Origin: Alicyclobacillus sp.
Lineage (GTDB): Bacteria; Bacillota; Bacilli; Alicyclobacillales; Alicyclobacillaceae
Direction: 5' to 3'
Assembly: GCF_023511815.1 (NCBI RefSeq)
Contig: NZ_JAIMAV010000007.1
Span: 1-58,468 of the forward strand
DNA: 58,468 nucleotides
The notes beneath the pieces are model-generated. The model did not search any database and was not told the origin of the DNA. It saw only the letters and a list, made by a program, of their open reading frames with translations. Below are positions 37,254-48,799 of the stretch, in pieces. The first letter of the stretch is position 1, and every line of letters begins with the position of its first letter. The position numbers and the translations under genes were made by a program.

Positions 37254-37400
37254 TAGGCGTCCCCCACATTCTTCTATGCCCCGCTCCCGTGAGCGCGGCC
37301 CGGGCCGATCCGCCGGCCCGGGCGGCGCCAAGGCCCGTCCCGAACCGCCCGCGGCGCGGTCCAGCCGGGCCAAACCGTCCGCGAGCGGTTTGCCTTGGCC

Positions 37401-37429
37401 ATTATAACATGTTTACCCGCCGGATCGTA
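37401..37429 (-). promoter_or_regulatory. Promoter of rho
   Basis: Extended -10 TGTTATAAT (TATAAT at 37401-37406), 17-base spacer and weak -35 TACGAT at 37424-37429. The leader of about 140 bases contains a hairpin, AAACCG/CGGTTT around CTCGCGGA, and other GC-rich inverted repeats. Confidence 0.7.
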
Positions 37430-37431
37430 TC

Positions 37432-38424
37432 CTATGCCAATGACGGAGTGGAGGTCACCTCGGGCAGGTGCTTGCGCGACAGGTCGTGCACGGCTTCGAT
37501 GAAGCGAATCGTCCCCGTCTTGGCGCGCATCACGATGGAGTGCGTCTTCGCTCGCGACTTTCCAATGAAACGCACACCGCGCAACAGTTCGCCATCCGTC
37601 ACGCCGGTGGCGGCGAAGATGGCGTCGTCTCCCTTGACCAGGTCATCCATCGTCAGCACCTTGCGCACGTCGGCGATGCCCATCTGGCGGCAGCGTTCCA
37701 ACTGCGCGTCATCCTCGGGCATCAGGCGGCCCTGCAGTTCACCGCCCAGGCACTTGAGCGCGGCGGCCGCGAGCACGCCCTCCGGAGCCCCTCCCTGGCC
37801 AAACAGAATGTCGACACCGGTCTCCTCGAAGGCGGTGTTCAGCGCCGCGGCCACGTCACCGTCCGATATCAGTTTGATCCGCGCGCCGGCGGCCCGAACC
37901 TGCTCGATGATCTGCCGGTGCCGCGGCCGGTCGAGGATGACGGCGACCACGTCGGAGATGTCCTTGTCGAGCGCGTCCGCAACCGCCCTCAGGTTCTCCT
38001 CGACCGAGGCGTCCAGATGCACCCGCCCCCTGGCCCTGGGCCCGACGGCGATCTTGTCCATGTACATGTCCGGGGCGTGCAACAGGGATCCCTTGGGGGC
38101 CACCGCGACGACCGCCATCGCGTTCCACAGTCCCTTGGCGAGGATGTTCGTGCCCTCCAGCGGATCGACCGCGACGTCCACCGCGGGCGGCGCTCCCGTG
38201 CCCAGCCGCTCCCCGATGAACAGCATCGGGGCCTCGTCCATCTCACCCTCGCCGATCACGACGGTGCCGTCCATCTGCACGGTGTCAAACATGGCGCGCA
38301 TGGCCGACGTGGCCGCCTCGTCCGCCTCGTTCTTCTTGCCCCGTCCCATCCACCGCGCGCAGCTGAGCGCCGCCATCTCGGTGACGCGGACGATCTCCAA
38401 TGCGAGTTCCCGATCCAAACGCAT
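37432..38424 (-). CDS. glpX: Fructose-1,6-bisphosphatase class II
   Basis: Gluconeogenic enzyme removing phosphate from fructose 1,6-bisphosphate. The 330 residues show [29 protein letters not shown], the metal site DPLEGTNI and [17 protein letters not shown]. Start at ATG 38424 ([14 protein letters not shown]); a GTG two codons earlier is possible. A TATACT box lies at 38469-38474 upstream without a clear -35. Part of the B. subtilis-like fsa-glpX-rho order. Confidence 0.95.
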   Translation of the reverse strand: MRLDRELALEIVRVTEMAALSCARWMGRGKKNEADEAATSAMRAMFDTVQMDGTVVIGEGEMDEAPMLFIGERLGTGAPPAVDVAVDPLEGTNILAKGLWNAMAVVAVAPKGSLLHAPDMYMDKIAVGPRARGRVHLDASVEENLRAVADALDKDISDVVAVILDRPRHRQIIEQVRAAGARIKLISDGDVAAALNTAFEETGVDILFGQGGAPEGVLAAAALKCLGGELQGRLMPEDDAQLERCRQMGIADVRKVLTMDDLVKGDDAIFAATGVTDGELLRGVRFIGKSRAKTHSIVMRAKTGTIRFIEAVHDLSRKHLPEVTSTPSLA

Positions 38425-38619
38425 CCCCACCCCAGCGTCAAAGTCGATTCCCTGCCACGGTCCTCTTCAGTATAGCACGATGCCGAAATTGCGTTATACC
38501 AATTGACCTGCCCCGGCCGCACGATGCCGGATTTACTTCATCCCGCGGATTGCTTACGCTAGAGTTGGCCTCGCCCGCCGCCCCGGAACGAGACGGGCAG
38601 GAGAAAGGTGGGAACCCAG

Positions 38620-39786
38620 GTGGAGCACCTTTTGAATCCACGCGTGAAAAACATTCAGATCTCCGGCATCCGCCGGTTTTACAATCTGGTGAGCCAGTAC
38701 CCCGGCGCCATTTCGCTGACCATCGGCCAACCCGACTTCCCGACCCCGGATCACGTCAAGGAGGCCGGCATCGCCGCCATCCGGGCGGATCAGACGAGCT
38801 ACACCCCCAACGCCGGCATCCCTGCCCTGCGACGGGCCGCGGCCCGATTCGTCGAAGAGCGATACCACCTGCACTACGACCCCGAGGACGAGGTGCTGGT
38901 CACCGTCGGGGCCAGCCACGCCATTGACATCGCGCTGCGCACGCTCCTGACGGAAGGCGCCGAGGTGGTTCTGCCCGGGCCCGTCTATCCCGGGTACGAT
39001 CCGGTGGCGCGCATCTGCGGCGGCAAGGTCCTGTTCGCCGACACCACACGTAACGGTTTCAAACTGACAGCACGACTGCTCGAACCGTACCTCACCCCGC
39101 GGACGCGATGCGTGATCCTGCCGTATCCGTCCAACCCGACCGGCTGTGTGCTCACCCGCGACGAGTTGGGGGAACTGGCCGAACTCCTGCGACCGCGCGA
39201 CCTGTTCGTCCTCTCGGACGAGATCTACAGCGAGCTGGTCTTCGACGGGCAGCACGTCTCCATCGCCGAGTTCCCCGGCATGCGGGAGAAGACCATCGTC
39301 GTGAACGGCCTCTCCAAGTCCCACTCCATGACCGGTTGGCGCATCGGACTGTTGTTCGCCCCGGCCAACATCACGCGCCACATGGTCAAGGTCCTGCAGT
39401 ACAGCGCCATGTGCGCCACCTCCGTCAGCCAGCACGCGGCGGTTGAGGCGCTGACGCAAGGGGCCGACGACGCCCTCCCGATGCGCGAGGAGTACCGGTG
39501 GCGGCGCGACTACGTGTACGACCGCCTCGCCGCCATGGGACTGGAGGTCACGCGGCCCCAGGGGGCCTTCTACATCTTCCCGTCGATCCGCCGGTTCGGT
39601 CTGTCCTCACTGGAGTTCGCGACGCGGCTGTTGGAGGAGCAGCGGGTCGCGGTCGTCCCGGGGGACGCCTTCTCTCGCTTCGGCGAAGGGTATGTGCGCA
39701 TCTCGTACGCGTGCAGCCGGGAGGACCTGAGGGAAGGCTTGGACCGACTGGAGCGGTTCGTTCACACGCTGGAGGGGCGTGGGTGA
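38620..39786 (+). CDS. patA: Aminotransferase PatA (N-acetyl-LL-DAP aminotransferase)
   Basis: Class I/II PLP aminotransferase closely matching B. subtilis PatA (EHLLNPRVKNIQISGIR, SLTIGQPDFPTP, SYTPNAGIPALR). The PLP lysine is in NGLSKSHSMTGWRIG. It makes N-acetyl-LL-diaminopimelate in the acetylase branch of lysine and cell wall synthesis. I chose the GTG at 38620 because it gives the family N-terminus; a GTG at 38608 has AGGAG upstream and remains possible. It is convergent with dapH-dapL, which code the other two steps of the same branch. Confidence 0.94.
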   Translation: MEHLLNPRVKNIQISGIRRFYNLVSQYPGAISLTIGQPDFPTPDHVKEAGIAAIRADQTSYTPNAGIPALRRAAARFVEERYHLHYDPEDEVLVTVGASHAIDIALRTLLTEGAEVVLPGPVYPGYDPVARICGGKVLFADTTRNGFKLTARLLEPYLTPRTRCVILPYPSNPTGCVLTRDELGELAELLRPRDLFVLSDEIYSELVFDGQHVSIAEFPGMREKTIVVNGLSKSHSMTGWRIGLLFAPANITRHMVKVLQYSAMCATSVSQHAAVEALTQGADDALPMREEYRWRRDYVYDRLAAMGLEVTRPQGAFYIFPSIRRFGLSSLEFATRLLEEQRVAVVPGDAFSRFGEGYVRISYACSREDLREGLDRLERFVHTLEGRG

Positions 39787-39823
39787 GCGAGGGGAGGATC
39801 GCCTCCGAAAGGGAACTTCGTCA

Positions 39824-39864
39824 CAAAAACCCACCGGTTGTCCCGTACCGGGCGAACCGGTGGG
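39824..39864 (-). terminator. Intrinsic terminator of dapH-dapL
   Basis: CCCACCGGTT and AACCGGTGGG form a perfect 10-bp stem with a 15-base loop, followed on the minus strand by TTTTTGTG. On the plus strand it can serve as a hairpin after patA but has no T-run. Confidence 0.8.
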
Positions 39865-39937
39865 CCTTGGGACTTCACCTGAGGACGGACACCCCGGCGC
39901 CAGGCGAGCGGAATCCCGTTCGGATCTGTCGTCGCGG

Positions 39938-41077
39938 TTATTGCGCCGCCTTCCACGTGATGTACTCCGTCACCACGCGCACGGCGACGCCGATGGCGTC
40001 TTCGTTCGGCTCCAGCTTGGCGTGGTGCAACCCGTAGGGCGCGTCGACACCCAGCCAAAACATGAAGCCGGGGATCTCGGCGAGAAAATCGCCGAAGTCC
40101 TCGCCCGTCATCGCCTCGCGGCACTCCACCAGCTCGGCCGCCTGCCGCTCGCCCACGAAGGCCATGAACTCCCGCGTCAAAGCCTCGTGATTGTACACCT
40201 GGGTGTAGTTGGCCCCGTAGTCAATCTCCGCGCGGCACGCAAAACCTTCCTCAATTCCGCGCACCAACGCCTCGATGCGCGCCTTCACGCGCCGCATCGA
40301 CTCGCGCGACAGGGTGCGGATGGTCCCCTCGAGGCGCGCCCGCTCGGCGATGATGTTCTGCTTGGTGCCGCCCGTCAGCCTGCCGATGGTGACGACGGCG
40401 CTGTCGAGCGGATCGACATTGCGCGCGACGATGCTCTGCAGCTGCGTCACCAGGTGCGCGCCGGCCACCACCATGTCGTTGGCCCGGTGCGGATAGGCGG
40501 CGTGGCCCCCTTGGCCGATGAGATCGATGAACAGCTCGGACGTGTTCGCGAAGAGGATGCCGGGCCGGGTGGCGATGGTGCCGACCGGGTACTCGGGCGC
40601 GATGTGCAACGCCAGCATCAGGTCGGGCCGCCAGCGGCGAAATTCCTCGCTCTCGAGCATCGGCCGCGCCCCGCCCGGTCCCTCCTCCGCCGGCTGGAAC
40701 ACCACCACCACGTCGCACGCCGCCGGCCTTCGCGCGAAGTGATCCAGCACCGCCAACGCGATGGTCATGTGCAGGTCGTGGCCGCAGGCGTGCATGTAGC
40801 CCGGGTGGCGGGATCGAAACGGGTACGACGTCTCCTCCTCAATCGGCAGTCCGTCCATGTCGGCCCGATACCCGATGACACGCGGCCCCTTGCCCGATGT
40901 CCCGGTCCCCCGTACGCGAGCGAGGATCCCGGTGCGCCATGTGGCGACCTCCAGCCGGTCCTGCGGCATCCGGGCAATCTGGTCCAGCAGGTACCGCTGC
41001 GTCTTGACCTCTTCAAATCCCGGCTCCGGGATTTGGTGCAGCGCCCGCCGGACCTCCACCCACCGCGCGTCCGTCAC
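39938..41077 (-). CDS. dapL: N-acetyldiaminopimelate deacetylase
   Basis: M20-family metallopeptidase removing the acetyl group from N-acetyl-LL-diaminopimelate. The 379 residues have [23 protein letters not shown], the catalytic glutamate pair [11 protein letters not shown] and the C-terminal histidine in [14 protein letters not shown]. The GTG start overlaps the dapH stop (GTGA). Paired with dapH and facing patA, it completes the acetylase pathway. Confidence 0.94.
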   Translation of the reverse strand: MTDARWVEVRRALHQIPEPGFEEVKTQRYLLDQIARMPQDRLEVATWRTGILARVRGTGTSGKGPRVIGYRADMDGLPIEEETSYPFRSRHPGYMHACGHDLHMTIALAVLDHFARRPAACDVVVVFQPAEEGPGGARPMLESEEFRRWRPDLMLALHIAPEYPVGTIATRPGILFANTSELFIDLIGQGGHAAYPHRANDMVVAGAHLVTQLQSIVARNVDPLDSAVVTIGRLTGGTKQNIIAERARLEGTIRTLSRESMRRVKARIEALVRGIEEGFACRAEIDYGANYTQVYNHEALTREFMAFVGERQAAELVECREAMTGEDFGDFLAEIPGFMFWLGVDAPYGLHHAKLEPNEDAIGVAVRVVTEYITWKAAQ

Positions 41078-41775
41078 AGCTGGCGCAGCTCCTGCTTGAT
41101 CTCGACCTTTGCCCGCGTCCCTTCGTCCATCTGCTTGATCACCCGCGCCGGCACACCGGCCACCACCACGTTCTCCGGCACGTCCTCGATGACGACCGCG
41201 CCCGCCGCGACGACCGAGCCGCGTCCGACCCGCACGCCCTCCAGGATGACCGCGTTGGCGCCGACCAGGACGTTGTCCTCAATGACCACCGGCTTTGCCG
41301 ACGGAGGTTCGACGACGCCGGCGATCACGGCGCCCGCCCCGATGTGACAGTTCTTCCCGATGATCCCGCGCCCGCCGACCACCGCGTTCATGTCTATCAT
41401 GGTGCCCTCGCCGATGACCGCGCCGATGTTGATCACCGCGCCCATCATGATCACCGCGTTGTCCCCGATCTCCACCTGGTCGCGGATGATGGCCCCCGGC
41501 TCGATGCGCGCGCGCAGGTTTTTCGTGTCGAGAAGCGGGATGGCCGAGTTTCTCCGGTCGCTCTCGACGACGACATCCTGAATCCGGTCCGCATGCCGCT
41601 CGAGCACCGGTTGAATTTCCTTCCATTCACCGAACACCACGCCGACGCCCCCCGTGGCGAACACCTTCGCCGACGGGCCGAAGTCGATGCCGTCCAAGTC
41701 GCCTTTCAGATACACCTTCACCGGCGTTTTCTTTTCACTGGTGCGGATGAATTCAATGATCTGGTACGCGTCCAT
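41074..41775 (-). CDS. dapH: Tetrahydrodipicolinate N-acetyltransferase
   Basis: Left-handed beta-helix acetyltransferase that acetylates tetrahydrodipicolinate. The 233 residues have an N-terminal alpha/beta part ([19 protein letters not shown]) and hexapeptide repeats ([38 protein letters not shown]), ending [16 protein letters not shown] at 41775 follows AGGTGA. First gene of dapH-dapL, 61 bases after fsa. Confidence 0.96.
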   Translation of the reverse strand: MDAYQIIEFIRTSEKKTPVKVYLKGDLDGIDFGPSAKVFATGGVGVVFGEWKEIQPVLERHADRIQDVVVESDRRNSAIPLLDTKNLRARIEPGAIIRDQVEIGDNAVIMMGAVINIGAVIGEGTMIDMNAVVGGRGIIGKNCHIGAGAVIAGVVEPPSAKPVVIEDNVLVGANAVILEGVRVGRGSVVAAGAVVIEDVPENVVVAGVPARVIKQMDEGTRAKVEIKQELRQL

Positions 41776-41836
41776 GATGTCACCTGACTTCTGGGATAGT
41801 GTGAGATGCCGCAACGCGAAACGGGCTCGCGCCCGG

Positions 41837-42484
41837 TTACTTCTTCGTGACCGTGCTCCAGTCCGCCAGGAACCGTTCGATGCCCTGGTCGGTGAGCGGA
41901 TGCTTGATCATGCGGTCGATTACGTTGTACGGACAGGTCGCGATGTGAGCGCCCGCCTTGGCCGCCTCCGTGACGTGGATGGGATGCCGGATGCTCGCCG
42001 CGATGATCTCCGCCTCGATGGCGTGGAGATCGAAGATCTCCGCGATGTCCCGGATGAGCGTCAGCCCGTCGAAGCTGATGTCGTCCAGGCGGCCGATGAA
42101 CGGGCTGACGAAAGACGCCCCCGCGCGCGCCGCCAGAAGCGCCTGGTTCGCGCTGAACACCAGGGTGACGTTGGTGCGCACACCCCTTTTGGCGAACCGG
42201 TGTACCGCCTTGAGCCCCTCGGCCGTCATCGGGACCTTGATCACGATGTTCGGATGGATGTCCGCCAGCCGCAGGCCTTCCTCGACCATCCCGTCCGCGT
42301 CGAGGCTGACCACCTCGGCGCTGATGGGACCGTCGACGATGGCCGTGATCTCCTTCAGGACCTCGATGAAATCCCGCCCCTCCTTCGCCACCAGGGACGG
42401 GTTCGTCGTCACGCCGCTGAGAATGCCCATCTCCGCCGCGTTTCGGATCTCCGCGACGTTGGCCGTATCGATGAATATCTTCAA
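41837..42484 (-). CDS. fsa: Transaldolase / fructose-6-phosphate aldolase type
   Basis: Small transaldolase of 215 residues (TAL-C/FSA subfamily). It has [24 protein letters not shown], the Schiff-base lysine in [14 protein letters not shown] and [10 protein letters not shown]. It may act as transaldolase in the pentose phosphate pathway or as fructose 6-phosphate aldolase. TTG at 42484 follows GGGGGAGG. An extended -10 TGGTATGAT (42536-42541) overlapping the kce stop could give it its own promoter. Homologous position to B. subtilis ywjH. Confidence 0.94.
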   Translation of the reverse strand: MKIFIDTANVAEIRNAAEMGILSGVTTNPSLVAKEGRDFIEVLKEITAIVDGPISAEVVSLDADGMVEEGLRLADIHPNIVIKVPMTAEGLKAVHRFAKRGVRTNVTLVFSANQALLAARAGASFVSPFIGRLDDISFDGLTLIRDIAEIFDLHAIEAEIIAASIRHPIHVTEAAKAGAHIATCPYNVIDRMIKHPLTDQGIERFLADWSTVTKK

Positions 42485-42536
42485 GGATGTCCGCCTCCCC
42501 CGAGATTGCTTTGGCCCGAAGCTCGCTTCGGGTCCA

Positions 42537-43367
42537 TCATACCACGCCGGAAGGGCGCGGGATCCCAAGCATGCGCCGCGCCTCCTCCGGCGTCGCCACC
42601 GGCCGGTCCAATTCGCGCGCGATGCGCGCCACGCGGGCGACCAGCTGCGCATTGCTCTGGGCGAGCTCCCCTTTGCGATAGTGGATATTATCCTCAAATC
42701 CGACCCGGGCATGTCCGCCGAGCACCACCGCCAGTGCGGCCATCGGCAACTGATGTCGACCGACGCCCGCCACCGACCAGGTCGATCCCGGCGGCAACAG
42801 CTCGCTCAAAAACAGCAGGTTCTTGGGCGTGGCCGGCATCCCGCCCGGCACCCCGAGGACGAAGTCAAAGTGAAACGGGGGCTCCACCAGGCCCTTGCGC
42901 CAGAGGCGAAGCGCGTTCTCAATCATCCCCGCCTCGAAGATCTCGAACTCCGGCCGCACCCCGTTGACCTTCAGCGCCTTCGCGAACCGCTCCAGGTCCC
43001 CCGGCGGATTGAGAAAGACCCCGTCCCCGAAGTTGACGGTGCCGCACGTCAGGGTCGCCATCTCCGGACGCAACGCCACCGGTTGCAATCGCTCCTCCGC
43101 CGTCATCCCGACCGCGCCGCCGGTGGAGACCTGAATGATGATGTCGCACCGCTTCCGGATGGCCTCGATGGTCTCGCGAAACCGCTCCCGGTCCTGCGTC
43201 GGCGTCCCGTCGTCCCAGCGCACGTGCAGATGGCAGATGCTCGCCCCCGCCTCCCGGCACGCCTGCGCCGCCTCGGCGATCTCCTCCGGGGTGATGGGCA
43301 GATTCGGCTGTTGCTCCCGCGTCGTCTCCGCGCCGACCATCGCAGCGGTGATGATCAGCTTTTCCAT
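42537..43367 (-). CDS. kce: 3-keto-5-aminohexanoate cleavage enzyme (BKACE family)
   Basis: Zinc-dependent enzyme that combines 3-keto-5-aminohexanoate with acetyl-CoA to give acetoacetate and 3-aminobutyryl-CoA. The 276 residues show the N-terminus [18 protein letters not shown], the metal histidines in [10 protein letters not shown], and [23 protein letters not shown]-like C-terminal block (RHQLPMA, then [11 protein letters not shown]). The overlap of 13 bases with kal, the next enzyme of lysine fermentation, makes the Kce assignment better than other BKACE activities. It is downstream of spo0F and kal on one strand. Confidence 0.88.
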   Translation of the reverse strand: MEKLIITAAMVGAETTREQQPNLPITPEEIAEAAQACREAGASICHLHVRWDDGTPTQDRERFRETIEAIRKRCDIIIQVSTGGAVGMTAEERLQPVALRPEMATLTCGTVNFGDGVFLNPPGDLERFAKALKVNGVRPEFEIFEAGMIENALRLWRKGLVEPPFHFDFVLGVPGGMPATPKNLLFLSELLPPGSTWSVAGVGRHQLPMAALAVVLGGHARVGFEDNIHYRKGELAQSNAQLVARVARIARELDRPVATPEEARRMLGIPRPSGVV

Positions 43368-43765
43368 GATGCGTCGCCCCCCGCCGTGCGTTGGCGCTCC
43401 TTCGGCACCACGCACGTGCCCGTGGCCTCGCACACCAACACCGGCGGATTGAGCACCCGGGCCCCGGACGGATCCGCCGGGTCCCGGCTCGCGGCAATCA
43501 CCTTGTACGCCGCGAATTCCATCTGCCGCGACGTGTTCCCGACCTTTGTGATCCGTCCGCGCGCCTCGATGAAATCCCCCGCGTACACGGGGGCGCGAAA
43601 CGCCACCGACGCGTACCCGGCGAACAGGCCCTCATCTCCATCCAACCGGATGCACAGTTCCGTCGCCACGTCCCCGAAGAGAGCCAGCATGCGGGCACCG
43701 TCCACCAGATCCCCGCCGTAGTGCGCGTCGTGCTGGCTCATCCGCACGCGGATGATGGCCTCCAT
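43355..43765 (-). CDS. kal: 3-aminobutyryl-CoA ammonia lyase
   Basis: Hotdog-fold enzyme eliminating ammonia from 3-aminobutyryl-CoA to give crotonyl-CoA. The 136 residues match the family closely by eye: [52 protein letters not shown] and [16 protein letters not shown] at 43765 follows GGAGGG. It overlaps kce and lies 13 bases after spo0F, so all three are probably one transcript. Confidence 0.88.
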   Translation of the reverse strand: MEAIIRVRMSQHDAHYGGDLVDGARMLALFGDVATELCIRLDGDEGLFAGYASVAFRAPVYAGDFIEARGRITKVGNTSRQMEFAAYKVIAASRDPADPSGARVLNPPVLVCEATGTCVVPKERQRTAGGDASWKS

Positions 43766-43778
43766 CTTGATCCCTCCG

Positions 43779-44138
43779 TCACATCAGGTGCGCGTTGACC
43801 GCCTGGCGGAGTTCGTCGATGTCGAACGGTTTCGTGAAATGCGCCAAGGCGCCCATCTCCATGGCTTCCTGGATGAGGTCGAGCTCACCGTAGGCGGTCA
43901 TCATGATCACCTTGGTGGATGCCCCCATCTTACGCAGATTCCGCAGGATTTCCAATCCGTCCATACCGGGGATCTTCATGTCGAGAAGGATCAGATCCGG
44001 TGCTTCCTGTCTGACAATCTCCAGCGCGGCGGGGCCGTTTGCCGCTTGGAACACCTGGTATCCTTCCTGGAGGAGCACTTCTTGAAGGAGGACGCGAATG
44101 CCGAATTGGTCGTCGACGATGAGGACTTTCTTTGACAA
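43779..44138 (-). CDS. spo0F: Sporulation response regulator Spo0F
   Basis: Single-domain receiver of the sporulation phosphorelay, moving phosphate from kinases to Spo0B. The 119 residues have the acidic pair LIVDDQ, the phosphoacceptor aspartate in [13 protein letters not shown], threonine in MMTAYGE and the lysine in [10 protein letters not shown]. No output domain follows. TTG at 44138 follows GGAGGGGG. It lies next to pyrG as in B. subtilis, and a sigma-H promoter precedes it. Confidence 0.95.
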   Translation of the reverse strand: MSKKVLIVDDQFGIRVLLQEVLLQEGYQVFQAANGPAALEIVRQEAPDLILLDMKIPGMDGLEILRNLRKMGASTKVIMMTAYGELDLIQEAMEMGALAHFTKPFDIDELRQAVNAHLM

Positions 44139-44161
44139 ACTGGAACCCCCTCCGGCCGGAC

Positions 44162-44183
44162 CGCCCCGGCGAACGCCGGGGCG
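44162..44183 (-). promoter_or_regulatory. Perfect hairpin in the spo0F leader
   Basis: CGCCCCGGCG-TT-CGCCGGGGCG, a 10-bp perfect inverted repeat about 15 bases before the spo0F ribosome binding site. It could protect the 5' end or affect translation; there is no T-run. Confidence 0.6.
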
Positions 44184-44223
44184 ATGACCCGCCGCTGTCC
44201 GATCACACCTGGTGCCAGACAAG

Positions 44224-44252
44224 GGATTCGCCGCAAAAAAGAAAAATCCTGC
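44224..44252 (-). promoter_or_regulatory. Sigma-H promoter of spo0F
   Basis: GCAGGATTT at 44244-44252, 11-base spacer, GGCGAATCC at 44224-44232. This matches the sigma-H pattern RNAGGAWWW-N11/12-RNNGAATWW except for the last two bases. B. subtilis spo0F is also read from a sigma-H promoter. Confidence 0.7.
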
Positions 44253-44256
44253 CGAT

Positions 44257-45932
<1,676 letters not shown>

Positions 45933-45950
45933 AGGCCGCGGATAACGGAC

Positions 45951-46502
45951 TCAGTATTCGTCCTCTTCGTCCGTCTCCTCCGACTCCTCTTCCACCAGCT
46001 CGTCGCCGAGCAGTTCCTCGGACTCCTCCTCGTCGACGAACGGCAACTCCTCCTCGTCCTCGCCGACCTCGCCGTCGAACTCGTCGTCCGGCTTGGCGCC
46101 CTCGTCGAGGTCCTCGTCCACCATCTCGTCGAAGGCTTCCTCGTCGACCTCTTCCTCGTATTCGTCCAGGTCGTCGTCGTCGGAGAAGGCGTCTCCGCTG
46201 GCCCGGACGAACCGCTTGCCGGACTGCCCGCGGTCTTCGGTCCGTTCGGTGCTGTACCAGCGTTTCAATCCCCAGACGTTGCGGCCGATGCAGACGAAGC
46301 GCCCATCGATGTTGATCTCGGTGTACAGCCGGGCGATGACGTCCATCACTTCTTCGTCCGACATCCCCCGCAGCTCCTGGATCTCCTTCATGAGGTCCCG
46401 GAAATAATACGGCTCCCGGGTGGTGCGCAGGATCTCCCACGCCAGCTCCACCAGGGGCAGCTCGCGGATCTCCTCCGGCGTCTTTACAATGGTGACCGCC
46501 AT
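45951..46502 (-). CDS. rpoE: RNA polymerase delta subunit
   Basis: Accessory RNA polymerase subunit of Firmicutes. The first 95 residues are the folded HARE-HTH domain (LVELAWEILRTTREPYYFRD, GRFVCIGRNVWGLKRW), and the last 75 are almost all Asp and Glu, the disordered acidic tail. ATG at 46502 with AGGAGG about 12 bases upstream. Located before pyrG as in B. subtilis. Confidence 0.95.
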   Translation of the reverse strand: MAVTIVKTPEEIRELPLVELAWEILRTTREPYYFRDLMKEIQELRGMSDEEVMDVIARLYTEINIDGRFVCIGRNVWGLKRWYSTERTEDRGQSGKRFVRASGDAFSDDDDLDEYEEEVDEEAFDEMVDEDLDEGAKPDDEFDGEVGEDEEELPFVDEEESEELLGDELVEEESEETDEEDEY

Positions 46503-46598
46503 CTGGCGAGATTCCTCCTTCGACCGGCACACTGCCCCGCCCCGGCCCCCGAGGCGACCAACGGGCCTCCGAGCCCTCGGCGCGGCTCAAATACGTGG

Positions 46599-46627
46599 AT
46601 TATAGCACAGATTTATTCGGGAGTCAC
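46599..46627 (-). promoter_or_regulatory. Promoter of rpoE
   Basis: GTGACT at 46622-46627, 17-base spacer and extended -10 TGCTATAAT (TATAAT at 46599-46604). The -35 lies in the last codons of meaB. Confidence 0.75.
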
Positions 46628-47572
46628 ATCATCCAACCGGGGCAGACCGGCCAGGAGGCGCTCCGCCGCCTGATACGGGTCCAACCCGCGGTGATCCGAT
46701 AAGACCGCGCGCCATGCCGGGTCTCGTTCGGCTCGGCGCGCCAGCTGCGCGCACACGGCCGCCTCCAGCAGACGAAGCGTCTCCCGCTCGTGGCGCCGCC
46801 TGCGGCGCGCCTCCCAATGGCCGTTGCGCAAAAGGTGGTCCCGATGCGCGGTCACCGCGTCCCAGATGTCGGCCAATCCCTCGCCGCGCGCCGCGCTCGC
46901 CTTGACCACGGGCGGGCGCCAGTCCTCCCGGAACTGCCGGCGATCGCGCAGCATCATCCAGATCTCCCGCACAATCAGGTCCGCGCCGGGGAGATCGCTC
47001 TTGTTGACGACGAACACATCGGCAATCTCCATGATGCCTGCCTTCGCGGTCTGCACCTGGTCCCCGGCACCCGGTGTGAGGACCAGAACGACCGTGTCGG
47101 CCACCGACATCACGTCGAGCTCCGCCTGGCCCACGCCAACGGTCTCTAATAATACCACATCGCAACCGTACGCCTCCAGCGCGTACAGCATCTCCCCGGT
47201 GGACTTGGCGAGGCCGCCGAGACTGCCGCGGCTGCCCATGCTGCGGATGTAAACGCCCGAATCGCCGCTGTGGCGCAGCATCCGCACGCGGTCTCCGAGC
47301 AGCGCCCCGCCCGAAAACGGGCTGGACGGGTCCACCGCGAGGACGCCGACCGTAAGTCCGCGCTCCCGCAGATGGCCAATCACCCGGTCCACCAGCGTGC
47401 TCTTTCCGGCTCCCGGCGCCCCGGTGAACCCGACGACGTGCGCCCGGCCCGCGTACGGGTACAGGCTCTTGAGCAGGCCGCGTTTGCCCTCCAGGTCATT
47501 CTCGAGGATGGTCAGGGCGCGGGCCAGCGCCCGGGTGTCGCCGCGGACCAGCCGTTCCGCCAACGGATGCAC
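46613..47572 (-). CDS. meaB: MeaB-type GTPase for B12-dependent mutases
   Basis: G-protein chaperone (ArgK/MeaB) that protects and reloads adenosylcobalamin mutases such as methylmalonyl-CoA mutase. The 319 residues contain Walker A GFTGAPGAGKSTLVDRV, the metal and switch residues VDPSSPFSGGALLGDRVRM, ETVGVGQAE and the guanine-specific NKSD. GTG at 47572 follows AGAGGGGG. It ends the acyl-CoA operon. No mutase of the methylmalonyl type is in the window; its partner could be elsewhere. Confidence 0.93.
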   Translation of the reverse strand: MHPLAERLVRGDTRALARALTILENDLEGKRGLLKSLYPYAGRAHVVGFTGAPGAGKSTLVDRVIGHLRERGLTVGVLAVDPSSPFSGGALLGDRVRMLRHSGDSGVYIRSMGSRGSLGGLAKSTGEMLYALEAYGCDVVLLETVGVGQAELDVMSVADTVVLVLTPGAGDQVQTAKAGIMEIADVFVVNKSDLPGADLIVREIWMMLRDRRQFREDWRPPVVKASAARGEGLADIWDAVTAHRDHLLRNGHWEARRRRRHERETLRLLEAAVCAQLARRAERDPAWRAVLSDHRGLDPYQAAERLLAGLPRLDDVTPE

Positions 47573-47613
47573 ACGCGTCCCCCTCTGTCCTGGCCCGGTG
47601 TTCGCCCGCGGGA

Positions 47614-48762
47614 TCAGCGTTGCCCCTGCAGAATGCCACGGGCGATCACCAGCCGTTGAATTTCGTTCGTCCCCTCGTAGATCTGGGTGATCTTCGCGTC
47701 GCGCATATAGCGCTCCACCGGATACTCACGGATGTATCCGTATCCGCCGAAGACCTGCACCGCTTCCGTGGTCACCCGCATCGCGGTGTCGGAGGCGAAC
47801 ACCTTGCTCATCGCCGACGCCTGGCCGTACGGCAGCCCGTTGGACTCCAACCACGCCGCCTGGTAGGTCAACAGACGCGCCGCCTCAATCTGCGTCGCCA
47901 TGTCCGCCAGCTTGAACTGGATGGCCTGCAGGTCCGCGATGGGGCGTCCGAACTGGTGGCGCGAGAGGGCGTAGTCGCGGGCGTGATCGAACGCGCCCTG
48001 GGCAATGCCCACCGCCTGCGCCGCAATGCCGTTGCGGCCGCCGTCGAGGGTCATCATCGCAATTTTAAACCCGAATCCCTCCTCGCCCAAGCGGTTTTCC
48101 ACCGGGACCGGGCAATCTTCGAAAATCAGCTCCACCGTGGTGGAGGCGCGAATGCCCATCTTCTTCTCCTTTTTCCCAATCCGGAAGCCGGGCATCCCCT
48201 TCTCGACGATGAAGGCCGTCACGCCCCGGGCGCGCTTGTCCGGATCCGTCAGGGCGAACACCACGTACACCTCGGCCGGGCCCCCATTGGTGATGAACAC
48301 CTTGCTGCCGTTGAGGATGTAGTGATCCCCCTCCCGCCGGGCCGTGGTCCGCATCCCGGCCGCGTCCGACCCGGAGCCGGGTTCGGTCAGACCGTACGCC
48401 CCGAGCCAACGGCCCTCCGCCATCGGACGCAGGTACTTCTGCTTCTGGGCCTCCGTGCCGAACCTGTAGATGGGCCACCCGGCCAGGCTGGTGTGCGCGG
48501 ACAGGCACACGCCCATCGACGCGTCGACGCGCGAGATCTCCTCCACGGCAATCACGTAGGCGAGATAATCCATCCCCGCCCCGCCGTACTCCTCCGGCCA
48601 CGGAATGCCCGTCAGGCCGAGCTCGCCCATCTTGTCGAACAGCGCCCGGTCGAAGTGTTCCGCCTCGTCCCGCTCCGCGGCACCCGGCGCGAGCTCCCGT
48701 TGCGCGAATTCGCGGACCAGCTCCCGCAGCTGCTGATGCTCCTTGTCCAGCACAAAATCCAT
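47614..48762 (-). CDS. Acyl-CoA dehydrogenase (short-chain type)
   Basis: FAD enzyme introducing the alpha-beta double bond in acyl-CoA, with electrons passing to ETF. The 382 residues have [16 protein letters not shown] and [15 protein letters not shown] for FAD binding, and the catalytic glutamate in [14 protein letters not shown]. It resembles butyryl-CoA dehydrogenase. ATG at 48762 follows AAAGGAGG. Synteny with fadF and rpoE suggests the B. subtilis AcdA counterpart. A paralogue of similar length lies directly upstream. Confidence 0.93.
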   Translation of the reverse strand: MDFVLDKEHQQLRELVREFAQRELAPGAAERDEAEHFDRALFDKMGELGLTGIPWPEEYGGAGMDYLAYVIAVEEISRVDASMGVCLSAHTSLAGWPIYRFGTEAQKQKYLRPMAEGRWLGAYGLTEPGSGSDAAGMRTTARREGDHYILNGSKVFITNGGPAEVYVVFALTDPDKRARGVTAFIVEKGMPGFRIGKKEKKMGIRASTTVELIFEDCPVPVENRLGEEGFGFKIAMMTLDGGRNGIAAQAVGIAQGAFDHARDYALSRHQFGRPIADLQAIQFKLADMATQIEAARLLTYQAAWLESNGLPYGQASAMSKVFASDTAMRVTTEAVQVFGGYGYIREYPVERYMRDAKITQIYEGTNEIQRLVIARGILQGQR

Positions 48763-48799
48763 GATGTCTCCTCCTTTGAGTCCGCCTGTCCGTCCGCCG

